From NCBI GenBank assembly GCA_963798805.1, contig CAWCVC010000017.1, positions 248,001-312,000 on the forward strand: a stretch of DNA of 64,000 nucleotides, written 5' to 3'. The translations under genes were made by a program, and so were the position numbers. How positions within the stretch are numbered: the first letter of the stretch is position 1; each line of letters starts with the position of its first letter. The stretch is from CAVZCK01 sp963798805. Lineage in GTDB: Bacteria > Pseudomonadota > Alphaproteobacteria > Rhizobiales > Rhodomicrobiaceae. Below, one piece after another: positions 1 to 7,654 of this stretch. Below the pieces are notes generated by a model. That model saw nothing but the letters and a program-made list of their open reading frames with translations. It had not been told where the DNA came from and made no database searches.

Positions 1-363
1 ATCACCGTCGACCGGATCACCGGACACCCCGAGCTTGCCGGCAAGGATGTCGTTCTGCCGGTAACCGAAAATGGCCGCGTGATCGGCGCCGTCCGGGTCT
101 CCGCGCTCGAGGAGATCCCGCCGGAAAAGCGCAGCCAGATCTCGATCCGCGATGTGACGAACCCGCTCACAGCCGACGAGACGCTCACCCCGGATGAAAG
201 CGCGATCGCAGCGCTGCGGCGGCTGAGCCGCGCACCTGGAAACCAGGCGCTCGTCATCAAGGACGGGCAGCTTTCCGGCTGGATTCGCGGGCGCGACATC
301 TTCAACTATATCAACAGCCATCGGGCAGGCCGCGGGAGCGAGATTCAGCAGACCGCCGGCTGA
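1..363 (+). CDS. C-terminal part of a CBS-domain protein, probably a site-2 protease family protein
   Basis: The reading frame is open from the first base, so the gene begins upstream of the window. The visible 120 residues form the end of one CBS domain (LPVTENGRVIGAVRV, then a short linker with EEIPPEKR) and a second one (from about DVTNPLTADETL to GWIRGRDIFNYI). The pattern 'V.DG.L.GWIRGRDI' resembles the CBS pair at the C-terminus of M50/site-2 zinc metalloproteases in alphaproteobacteria, where CBS domains sense adenosine nucleotides and control intramembrane proteolysis. The protease part is not visible, so a chloride channel or another CBS protein cannot be excluded. It converges with the next gene on the other strand. 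Confidence 0.55.
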   Translation: MTVDRITGHPELAGKDVVLPVTENGRVIGAVRVSALEEIPPEKRSQISIRDVTNPLTADETLTPDESAIAALRRLSRAPGNQALVIKDGQLSGWIRGRDIFNYINSHRAGRGSEIQQTAG

Positions 364-381
364 CGATCAGAACGCGACGCG

Positions 382-1140
382 TCAGCCGCCTCCTACCATC
401 CGCTCATTCGGCAGACCTGCCCCCGTGAGGCTGGCATCCAGCGCTTTCGCCGCCTCCTCGAGCCGCGCCTCGTTCACCGCGCGCAGCACCAGATGCACAC
501 TCGGCCGGCCATCCTCGTATTGGGGATAGCTGCCCATCTGCACATCCGGGTGATCGGCCTGTGCGGCGGAGAGATAACCCGCCACGATGCCCTCCGGTGC
601 CCGCACATGAATGCTCACCGAGATCAGCTTGGCCCCGGTTCTGAGACGCGGCGTCACCGAGGCGAGCATCGCCTCCATGATCCTCGGCACACCAGCCATG
701 ACGATCACATTGCCGATCATGAAGCCCGGCGCGCGCGAGACCGGATTGTCGACCAGCTCCGCGCCGGCCGGGATCCGAGCCATGCGCAGACGCGCCTGGG
801 TCAGATCGGCCTCGCTCATCCGCTCCAGCAACATGGCCTTGGCGCGCGGATCGACGTCGATGGAGACGCCGAAGGCCTTGGCGACGGCGTCGGCGGTGAT
901 GTCGTCGTGGGTCGGGCCGATGCCGCCGGTGGTGAAGACATAGTCGTAGCGCTCGCGCAGCGCATCGAGCGCTACGATGATCTCGGCCTCGACATCGGGC
1001 ACGACGCGCACCTCGCGCAGGCGGATGCCGATATTGGTCAGATGCTCGGCGATGGTCCCGATGTTCTTGTCCTTCGTCCGGCCGGAGAGGATCTCATCGC
1101 CGATGACGAGGACGGCGGCGGTCACGATGTCGGGCTGCAA
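382..1140 (-). CDS. CinA-like molybdopterin-binding domain protein
   Basis: A 252-residue protein of the MoaB/Mog fold as found in the N-terminal domain of competence/damage-inducible protein CinA. It begins with the typical strand VTAAVLVIGDEILSGRTKDKN and carries the nucleotide/cofactor-binding loop TTGGIGPTHDDIT near residues 70-82. The C-terminal nicotinamide-nucleotide amidase domain of full-length CinA (about 400 residues) is absent; short stand-alone versions are common in alphaproteobacteria. The role is uncertain: repair of pyridine nucleotides or an unidentified hydrolase are both possible. It lies 36 bp downstream of the aidB stop codon and could be co-transcribed with it. Confidence 0.9.
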   Translation of the reverse strand: MQPDIVTAAVLVIGDEILSGRTKDKNIGTIAEHLTNIGIRLREVRVVPDVEAEIIVALDALRERYDYVFTTGGIGPTHDDITADAVAKAFGVSIDVDPRAKAMLLERMSEADLTQARLRMARIPAGAELVDNPVSRAPGFMIGNVIVMAGVPRIMEAMLASVTPRLRTGAKLISVSIHVRAPEGIVAGYLSAAQADHPDVQMGSYPQYEDGRPSVHLVLRAVNEARLEEAAKALDASLTGAGLPNERMVGGG

Positions 1141-1176
1141 GGCGTCTCCTCATGCGAAAAACCGGGATCACTCTCG

Positions 1177-2862
1177 CTACAGCCCTTCCCCGGCCCGCGC
1201 AAGGATGGCGTGATGATTGGCGCCGCGCAGCCCGGCCCCATAGGTCTGGCGCCAGCCGCCCGCGAGCCGCGTCGCCGCGAAAGGCTCGGCAACCTCGGGC
1301 GGCGCGTGCGCCGTCAGCAGAGCGCTGGCGGCGATCAGGGCAAGCTTCTCGATCAGCCAGCGCGCATCGCTTTCCGGCATGGCGCGCGAGGCAAGCGCCG
1401 TCTTCAGCTCATCGATCGCGGCGCGAAGGTTCGGCTGGCCCCGCGCCGCCGGCTCGATCTCGGCGAGCACGGCATCGACCGCCTGCGGCTCCTTCTGCAT
1501 CACACGGAGGAGATCGAGGCACATCACATTGCCGGAGCCTTCCCAGATGGCATTCAGCGGCGCCTCGCGATAGGCGCGCGCCAGGAGCCCCTCCTCGACA
1601 TAGCCGTTGCCGCCCATGCACTCCATCGCCTCGTAGGCGAAAGCCGGCACGGATTTGCAGATCCAATATTTCGCGACCGGCGTCATCAGCCGGCGGAAGG
1701 CGGCCTCCTGCGGGTCACTCTCGGCGCGGTCGAAGCTGCGGGCGAGGCGCATGGCGAGCGCGGTCGCCGCCTCGGACTGGATCGCCAGATCGGAGAGCAC
1801 ATTGGCCATTAGCGGCTGATCGATCAGCTTGCGCTGGAACACTGTGCGGCTTTTCGTGTGCCGCACCGCATTGGCGAGGGTGAAGCGCATCAGCGCAGCG
1901 GAGGAGACGGCGCAGTCGAGCCGGGTCAACGTCACCATCTCGATGATCGCCGGCACGCCGCGCCCCTCCTCGCCGACCAGCGTCGCCTCGGCGCCGAGGA
2001 ATGTCACCTCTGAGGAGGCGTTGGAGCGGTTGCCGAGCTTGTCCTTCAGCCGCTCGATGCGGATGGCGTTGAGGCTGCCATCGGCGCGGAAGCGCGGCAT
2101 GAAGAAGCAGGAAAGCCCGCCGGGCGCCTGCGCCAGCACCAGGAACGCATCGCACATCGGCGCCGACATGAACCATTTATGTCCGGTGATGCTGTAACGG
2201 CCGCCGCCCAAGGGCTCGGCCGCGGTGACATTGGCGCGCACATCGGTGCCGCCCTGCTTTTCCGTCATGCCCATGCCGATGGTGACCGAGACCTTGCCGT
2301 CGATCGGCTGAAAGGACGGGTCGTATTCGCGCGACAGGATTTTCGGCATCAGCCGCTGCAGCATGGCATCGTCGAGGCGCAACGTCGCGACCGCGGCATG
2401 GGTCATGGTGATCGGGCACATATGCCCGGCTTCGGCCTGCGACACCATATAGAGTCCGGCCGCCCGCGCCACATGAACGCCTGCGCGCTGCGGGCGCCCG
2501 GCCGCGGCATCCTCCCAGCCCCGGCAGTGCAGGCCGTGGCGGAACGAGATCTCCATCAGCTCGTCATAGGCGGGGTGGAACTCGACGCGGTCGATGCGCC
2601 GGCCTTTCTGGTCGATCAGCCGGGCCTTGGGCGGATTTTCGTTCGCCAGCCGGCCGAGCTCCAGCACATGCGCGCTGCCGGCGATTCGGCCGAGCTGATC
2701 CAGCTCATCCTTCGCCCAGCCCGCGCCGTTGCGCGCGACAGCTTCGCGCAAGGGCCGATCGGTTGCGAAGAGATTGACGTTCTCGAAAACGGGGCTCTGA
2801 TTGAGGCCGGCATTGGCGGCGGTCGCCGCGAGGGCCGAGGCCATGCGATCGGTATTCTGCAT
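1177..2862 (-). CDS. aidB: AidB-like acyl-CoA dehydrogenase (alkylation response)
   Basis: An acyl-CoA dehydrogenase superfamily flavoprotein of the AidB branch, about 561 residues (E. coli AidB is 541). The N-terminal region (PVFENVNLFATDRPLREAV, then LELGRLANENPP) and the hallmark GMGMTEKQGGTDVRANVT belong to AidB rather than to fatty-acid dehydrogenases; MGGNGYVEEG and NAIWEGSGNVM follow in the C-terminal alpha domain. In E. coli AidB binds DNA and FAD and is induced by alkylating agents. The start was put at Met 2862, giving a 75-bp divergent gap to pyrB; an upstream Met at 2889 or one at 2844 is possible. No Ada-type operator was recognised. Confidence 0.9.
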   Translation of the reverse strand: MQNTDRMASALAATAANAGLNQSPVFENVNLFATDRPLREAVARNGAGWAKDELDQLGRIAGSAHVLELGRLANENPPKARLIDQKGRRIDRVEFHPAYDELMEISFRHGLHCRGWEDAAAGRPQRAGVHVARAAGLYMVSQAEAGHMCPITMTHAAVATLRLDDAMLQRLMPKILSREYDPSFQPIDGKVSVTIGMGMTEKQGGTDVRANVTAAEPLGGGRYSITGHKWFMSAPMCDAFLVLAQAPGGLSCFFMPRFRADGSLNAIRIERLKDKLGNRSNASSEVTFLGAEATLVGEEGRGVPAIIEMVTLTRLDCAVSSAALMRFTLANAVRHTKSRTVFQRKLIDQPLMANVLSDLAIQSEAATALAMRLARSFDRAESDPQEAAFRRLMTPVAKYWICKSVPAFAYEAMECMGGNGYVEEGLLARAYREAPLNAIWEGSGNVMCLDLLRVMQKEPQAVDAVLAEIEPAARGQPNLRAAIDELKTALASRAMPESDARWLIEKLALIAASALLTAHAPPEVAEPFAATRLAGGWRQTYGAGLRGANHHAILARAGEGL

Positions 2863-2937
2863 TTCTGCGGACGAAGCTCCCTGGCCCAATCATCTTGCTT
2901 GCGGGCGGTTATGGCTCTCATTATAACAGCGCCTCAA

Positions 2938-3903
2938 ATGAATATCGCGCCAGCGTCTCAAAAATTCTCTTTCCCGCACAAACATCTGCTCGGGATCAAA
3001 GGCTTGAGTCCGGCAGAAATTGTCGGCCTGCTAGATTTGGCCGACGCGGAAGCCGAGTATAACCGCCGGGTCACTCAAAAACGCGACATTCTTCGCGGCC
3101 GCACCCAAATAAATCTGTTTTTCGAAGCTTCGACGCGCACGCAGAGTTCGTTCGAGCTGGCCGGAAAGCGTCTGGGCGCCGACGTCATGAACATGGCGGT
3201 CAAAGCCTCCTCGATCGAAAAGGGCGAGACGCTGCTCGATACTGCCGTGACCCTCAATGCCATGCGGCCGGACATGCTCGTCGTCCGGCATAATGCCGCC
3301 GGCGCCGTCGAGCTTCTGGCGCAAAAGGTCGATTGTTCCGTCATCAATGCCGGCGACGGCGAGCACGAGCATCCGACTCAGGCGCTGCTCGACGCGCTGA
3401 CCATCAGACGCCGCAAGGGCCGCATCGAAGGGCTGATCATCGCCATTTGCGGCGACATCCTGCACAGCCGCGTGGCGCGGTCGAACATCATCCTAATGAC
3501 CGCGCTCGGCGCGCATGTCCGCGTCGCGGCGCCCTCGACGCTCCTGCCGCCCGCCGCCGACCGGCTGGGCGTGGAAGTCTTCACCAAGCTCGACAAGGCG
3601 GTCGCCGGCGCGGACATCATCATGATGCTGCGCCTGCAGCGCGAGCGCATGTCGACATCCTTCGTGCCGTCGACGCGCGAATATTTCCACTTTTTCGGCC
3701 TCGATAATGAAAAGCTCAAGCGCGCCAAGCCGGACGCGCTGATCATGCATCCCGGCCCGATCAACCGCGGCATCGAAATCTCCTCCGCCGTGGCCGATCA
3801 TCAGCGCAGCGTCATCCGCGAGCAGGTCGAGATGGGCGTGGCGGTTCGCATGGCGGTGCTTCAGGTCCTGGCGCGCAACCTACCCTCCTCGCTCGCACGA
3901 TGA
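2938..3903 (+). CDS. pyrB: Aspartate carbamoyltransferase catalytic subunit
   Basis: Second step of de novo pyrimidine synthesis: carbamoyl phosphate plus aspartate gives N-carbamoyl-aspartate. Family motifs are present in order: FFEASTRT with SSFELAGKRLGAD (carbamoyl phosphate site), KGETLLDT, EHPTQALLDALTI, MMLRLQRERM and HPGPINRG. About 321 residues, the usual length. Start chosen at Met 2938; an in-frame Met at 2911 would add nine residues, and neither has a convincing ribosome binding site. The stop codon overlaps the ATG of the next gene (ATGA, 4 bp), so translation of the two is coupled, as in other bacteria where PyrB assembles with a dihydroorotase-like partner. Confidence 0.95.
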   Translation: MNIAPASQKFSFPHKHLLGIKGLSPAEIVGLLDLADAEAEYNRRVTQKRDILRGRTQINLFFEASTRTQSSFELAGKRLGADVMNMAVKASSIEKGETLLDTAVTLNAMRPDMLVVRHNAAGAVELLAQKVDCSVINAGDGEHEHPTQALLDALTIRRRKGRIEGLIIAICGDILHSRVARSNIILMTALGAHVRVAAPSTLLPPAADRLGVEVFTKLDKAVAGADIIMMLRLQRERMSTSFVPSTREYFHFFGLDNEKLKRAKPDALIMHPGPINRGIEISSAVADHQRSVIREQVEMGVAVRMAVLQVLARNLPSSLAR

Positions 3904-5234
3904 TCACTCCCGCCAAAGCCCCCGAGCCGTCCGGCACGAGCATTCTGACGAACGCCCGCCTGTTCTGTCCGCTCACCGGGCGCAACGAAAGCGGGGGCCT
4001 GCGCATCGAGCGCGGCGTCATCGCCGATCTCGGCCCTCACATCGCGCCCTATCTGGATGACGGCGTCGAGCTTGTCGACTGCAAGAACCAGCTTCTGATC
4101 CCCGGCCTGATCGACATGCAGGTCTCGACCGGCGAGCCGGGCGAGGAGCACCGCGAGACGCTGGCGACGGCGAGCCGGGCGGCGGCGGCTGGGGGCGTCA
4201 CCACCATCATCTGTATGCCCGATACCAAGCCCGCAATCGACGACGTTTCGCTGGTGGATTTCATCGAGCGGCGTGCGCGCGATACAGCCGTCGTCCATGT
4301 CCACCCGATGGCCGCGATGACCAAGGGGCTCGAAGGCAAGGAGATGACCGAGATCGGCCTCCTCCGCCAGGCCGGCGCGCTCGCCTTCACCGACGCCAAG
4401 CGCAGCGTCGGCAATGCCTCCCTGATGCGCAACATCCTCAGCTATGCGCGCGATTTCGACGCGCTGATCGTGCATTTCACCGAAGACCCGTATCTGGCGG
4501 CCTCGGGGGTCATGAATGAGGGCCAGGTCTCGGCGAGCCTCGGCCTCCCCGGCGTGCCGGCCGAAGCGGAAACCATCATGATCGAGCGCGATCTGCGTCT
4601 CGTGGCTCTCGCGGGCGGGCGCTATCACGCCGCGAATATCTCCTGCGCCGCCTCGCTCGACGTCATCCGCAGAGCCCGGGCCTGCGGCCTGAAGGTCACC
4701 TGCGGCGTCAGCATCAATCATCTGACGCTCAACGAGAACGACATCGGCTCCTATCGCACCTACTTCAAGATCAGGCCGCCGCTGCGGCCGGAGAGCGACC
4801 GGCAGGCGATGGTCGAAGGCGTGCGCAACGGCGAGATCGACGTCATCGTCTCGGCGCACGATCCGCAGGATGTCGACATGAAGCGGCGCCCCTTTGCCGA
4901 GGCCGCCGACGGCGCGCTCGGGGTCGAGACGCTGCTGCCCGCGGCGCTGCGGCTCTATCATAATGGCGTCATCGACCTGCAGCCGCTGCTCGCCGCAATG
5001 ACCATCCGCCCGGCCCAGCTTCTCGGCCTGCCGGGCGGGCGTCTCACGATCGGGGCGCCGGCCGACCTCTGTCTCGTCGATCTCGAAATGCCCTGGCAGG
5101 TCGATGCCGGAGCGCTCGCCTCCAAGTCCAAGAACTCGCCCTTCGACGAGACCGTTCTGCAGGGCCGCGCCATCAAGAGCTTCGTTGCCGGCCGCTGCGT
5201 TTACAGCTATGCGGAAGATGCCCGCCGCGCCTAG
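3900..5234 (+). CDS. pyrC: Dihydroorotase-like protein PyrC', metal site degenerate
   Basis: A 444-residue amidohydrolase of the dihydroorotase family, overlapping pyrB by 4 bp. The fold-defining segments are all there (LIPGLIDM near residue 66, GGVTTIICMPDTKP, HFTEDPYL, GRYHAANIS, PPLRPESDRQ, KRRPFAEAADGALGVETLL). However, the zinc-binding motif is Asp72-Met-Gln-Val-Ser76 where active enzymes have His-X-His, and the usual DHAPH segment reads AHDPQ. Known PyrC' proteins with such losses are catalytically inactive and act as structural partners of PyrB (Pseudomonas). I infer the same here, with an active dihydroorotase encoded elsewhere. The 33-bp gap to plsY suggests one operon. Confidence 0.88.
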   Translation: MITPAKAPEPSGTSILTNARLFCPLTGRNESGGLRIERGVIADLGPHIAPYLDDGVELVDCKNQLLIPGLIDMQVSTGEPGEEHRETLATASRAAAAGGVTTIICMPDTKPAIDDVSLVDFIERRARDTAVVHVHPMAAMTKGLEGKEMTEIGLLRQAGALAFTDAKRSVGNASLMRNILSYARDFDALIVHFTEDPYLAASGVMNEGQVSASLGLPGVPAEAETIMIERDLRLVALAGGRYHAANISCAASLDVIRRARACGLKVTCGVSINHLTLNENDIGSYRTYFKIRPPLRPESDRQAMVEGVRNGEIDVIVSAHDPQDVDMKRRPFAEAADGALGVETLLPAALRLYHNGVIDLQPLLAAMTIRPAQLLGLPGGRLTIGAPADLCLVDLEMPWQVDAGALASKSKNSPFDETVLQGRAIKSFVAGRCVYSYAEDARRA

Positions 5235-5267
5235 ACTGTCAAACTCGTTTACGGGACCGGTCTCGCC

Positions 5268-5885
5268 ATGGATCTTGCAACCGCTGCATCGAGCGGCGCC
5301 GCCGCCATTGCCGCCGCGCTCGCCTTCGGCTATGCGCTCGGATCGATTCCGTTCGGGCTGCTGATCACGCGGCTCGCCGGGCTCGGCGACATCAGGGCGA
5401 TCGGCTCGGGCAATATCGGCGCCACCAATGTGCTCAGAACCGGCAAGCGGGGTCTTGCGACGCTGACCCTTCTCGGCGATTTCGGCAAGGGCATGGCGGC
5501 GGTGCTGATCGCGGGGTTTTGGGGCCAGGATCTCGCCCTCGCGGCGGGGCTCGGCGCGTTTCTCGGTCACCTGTTTCCGGTCTGGCTGAATTTCAAAGGC
5601 GGCAAAGGCGTCGCTACCTATCTCGGCGTGCTGGCCGGCGTCGCGCCTGTCGTCGCCCTTACCTTCGCCGCCATCTGGCTGGCCGTGGCCGGGCTCAGCC
5701 GCTACTCCTCGCTCTCCGCGCTCACCGCCTCGACAGCAACGCCCGTCATTCTCGCCGTACTCGGGAACTGGGACGCGGTAGGTCTTTTCACGGTGCTGAC
5801 AATCCTCGTCTACATTCGCCATCATGCCAACATTTCGCGACTCATGAAGGGCGAGGAAAGCAAGATTGGCGGTCGAAAAGCTTGA
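5268..5885 (+). CDS. plsY: Acyl-phosphate glycerol-3-phosphate acyltransferase
   Basis: Inner-membrane enzyme that transfers the acyl group from acyl phosphate to glycerol 3-phosphate, making lysophosphatidate for phospholipid synthesis. The 205-residue protein is highly hydrophobic with several membrane helices and shows the three PlsY motifs: GSGNIGATNVLR (about 46-57), FKGGKGVAT (about 110-118) and RHHANISRL near the C-terminus. The length is typical. Its 3' end overlaps dprA by 20 bp, so plsY and dprA are translationally linked, an arrangement common in this order. Confidence 0.96.
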   Translation: MDLATAASSGAAAIAAALAFGYALGSIPFGLLITRLAGLGDIRAIGSGNIGATNVLRTGKRGLATLTLLGDFGKGMAAVLIAGFWGQDLALAAGLGAFLGHLFPVWLNFKGGKGVATYLGVLAGVAPVVALTFAAIWLAVAGLSRYSSLSALTASTATPVILAVLGNWDAVGLFTVLTILVYIRHHANISRLMKGEESKIGGRKA

Positions 5886-7050
5886 AGCGTCTCGCCGGGC
5901 GGCGGCGGAGGATAAGGGCGGGCTCGGCGATGAGGAGAAGCTGGCCTGGATCAGGCTGATCCGGACCGAGACGATCGGTCCGATCACGTTCCACGAGCTG
6001 ATCGCGCATCTCGGCAGCGCCAGCGCGGCGCTCGAGGCGCTTCCGGAGCTCAGCCGCCGGGCGGGCACCGGTGAGGCGCGCCGCCCCTATCCGAAGGAGC
6101 TTGCCGAGCGGGAATGGGAGGCGGCGGCTGCTGCCGGCGCGCGAATTCTTGCACTGCCGGAAGCAGACTATCCGCCTCTCTTGAAGCAGATTGCCGCGCC
6201 GCCGCCGATCCTCTATGCGAAAGGCCGGCCGGAGCTTGGGGCCATGAACACGGTCGCCGTGGTCGGGTCGCGGAACGCCTCGGCCGTCGGGCGGCAGTTC
6301 GCCTCCGCGATCGCCCGTGATCTGGGTCAAGCAGGGGTCGTGGTCTCCTCAGGCCTTGCACGCGGAATCGACACGGCCGCACATGAAGCGGCGCTCGCCA
6401 GCGGCACCATCGCCGTTGTCGCCGGCGGCATCGACATTATATACCCACCGGAAAATGTCGTGTTGCAGAACGCGATCGGAGAACGCGGCCTGCTGATTTC
6501 GGAATGTCCGCCGGGCTTTGCGCCGCGCGGCCAGGATTTCCCCAGGCGAAACCGCATCATTTCCGGCGTGTCCTCCGGCGTCATCGTGGTCGAGGCCGCA
6601 CAGAAATCTGGCTCGCTGATCACGGCGCGCCTCGCTCTGGAGCAGAACCGGGAGGTCTTCGCCGTGCCCGGCCATCCGCTCGATCCGCGCGCTTCGGGAA
6701 CCAACGGTCTGATCCGGAGCGGCGCCCATCTGGTGACGAGCGCCGAGGACGTGCTCACGGAGCTGTTCCCGGCCGCAAGGCGCACGCCGCTTTGGCGCGA
6801 GCCCTGCAACGCCGCGGCCTGGATCTATGCCGAGCCGGAGTGCCCCACCGCCGCCGCGGAGCCGGCCGGGCGAAACCGCGAGACAATCCTGAGCCTGCTC
6901 AGCTTCGCCCCGGTCCACCTGGACACGCTCCTGCGTCAGTCGGGCCTCAGCGCCAGGAGCCTTGCCGTGGCGCTGCTCGAACTCGATCTGGCCGGCCGCA
7001 TCGACCGGCATGACGACCAGCGCATTTCACTGAAAGCCGCTCGAAGCTAA
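5866..7050 (+). CDS. dprA: DNA-processing protein DprA
   Basis: Single-stranded DNA-binding, RecA-loading protein used in natural transformation. The start is a TTG at 5866 inside the plsY coding sequence, preceded by GAGGAAAG at good spacing. About 394 residues: an N-terminal SAM-like region, a central Rossmann fold (VAVVGSRNAS, SGLARGIDTAAHEAAL, GGIDIIYPPEN, FPRRNRIISG, EAAQKSGSLITA, GTNGLI) and a C-terminal winged-helix domain that may mediate monomer-ring assembly. Presence of dprA does not by itself show competence; many non-competent alphaproteobacteria have it. Confidence 0.95.
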   Translation: MAVEKLEASRRAAAEDKGGLGDEEKLAWIRLIRTETIGPITFHELIAHLGSASAALEALPELSRRAGTGEARRPYPKELAEREWEAAAAAGARILALPEADYPPLLKQIAAPPPILYAKGRPELGAMNTVAVVGSRNASAVGRQFASAIARDLGQAGVVVSSGLARGIDTAAHEAALASGTIAVVAGGIDIIYPPENVVLQNAIGERGLLISECPPGFAPRGQDFPRRNRIISGVSSGVIVVEAAQKSGSLITARLALEQNREVFAVPGHPLDPRASGTNGLIRSGAHLVTSAEDVLTELFPAARRTPLWREPCNAAAWIYAEPECPTAAAEPAGRNRETILSLLSFAPVHLDTLLRQSGLSARSLAVALLELDLAGRIDRHDDQRISLKAARS

Positions 7051-7117
7051 GTGGCTCTGCGATTCGGTGATGCGCCGGCGTCTGCCGGCCGTAAGTCGCG
7101 GATTTTTGACGGGAGGG

Positions 7118-7369
7118 TTATTTGTCTTCGGTCTCGGCGGCTTGAATTTTTGCCTCCTCAATCGCAACTTGGATGAGGTAGGCGAGAAATGTGAGGCCGG
7201 CCCCGGTCGCGAGCTCGCGGAGTTCGGTCAGGATTTCAGCGGAGTACTCGGCAACGGCTTTGGCGCCGATCGGAGCATCGGAAGGATCGCTTTTGGAAGC
7301 TTGTTTTGGTTCGCTCATGTGGGAAATGAATTTTTTTTCTGAGGGAGTGATTTCCTGGCCACTGATCAT
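7118..7369 (-). CDS. Small conserved hypothetical protein
   Basis: An 83-residue soluble, acidic protein whose start (ATG at 7369) has AAAGGAAAG just upstream on the minus strand; an extra ten residues upstream are possible but the ribosome binding site favours the internal Met. The first third is hydrophilic and Lys/Ser/Pro-rich; the second half is an amphipathic helix (AEYSAEILTELRELATGAGL) followed by FLAYLIQVAIEEAKIQA. I recall similar unnamed short proteins in Hyphomicrobiales but no function. It is oriented opposite to dprA and topA and stands alone. Confidence 0.6.
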   Translation of the reverse strand: MISGQEITPSEKKFISHMSEPKQASKSDPSDAPIGAKAVAEYSAEILTELRELATGAGLTFLAYLIQVAIEEAKIQAAETEDK

Positions 7370-7572
7370 CAACTTTCCTTTTTTATAGTTTGGGGGCATA
7401 TCTGGGAATTGGTTTAATCGCGCATATTCTTGGAGTTATGGGAAGCAGCCAATACCCGTTTTGGTTGCACATCGCAAGCCGTTTCAACCCTTATCATTCT
7501 CCATTTGACAGCCCCTGGCTCTTTTGCCCTTACTGTAGGGCGGCGCACCACCAGCTTCTGTCGGACTCCCAT

Positions 7573-7597
7573 GAAAAAAACGGCCACATGAGTGGCC
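7573..7597 (-). terminator. Possible intrinsic terminator pointing away from topA
   Basis: Perfect 6-bp stem GGCCAC/GTGGCC with a 4-base loop (ATGA), followed on the minus strand by G and a run of seven T (complement of AAAAAAA at 7574-7580). On the plus strand there is no T tract, so it would act on minus-strand transcripts. No minus-strand gene is seen between it and topA; it may protect the small gene at 7118-7369 from antisense readthrough of topA or end an unseen short RNA. Confidence 0.45.
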
Positions 7598-7654
7598 TGT
7601 TGAGCACGTTCTGAGTTAAACGCTATCCGTGCCAATCTAAACCTGGAATAGCCT

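Noticed and set aside
493..1812. 439-codon plus-strand frame opposite the cinA-like and aidB genes
   Set aside because: Low-complexity Arg/His/Gly composition and exact overlap with two well-conserved genes; typical antisense frame of high-GC DNA.
2895..2927. Candidate promoter TTGCTT / TATAAC before pyrB
   Set aside because: Spacer of 21 bases is too long for a normal sigma-70 promoter.
2179..2937. Possible N-terminal extension of PyrB back to 2179
   Set aside because: It would run antisense through aidB; the PyrB family begins near 2938.
3861..6068. 735-codon minus-strand frame
   Set aside because: Antisense to pyrC', plsY and dprA, which have clear motifs; composition is of shadow type.
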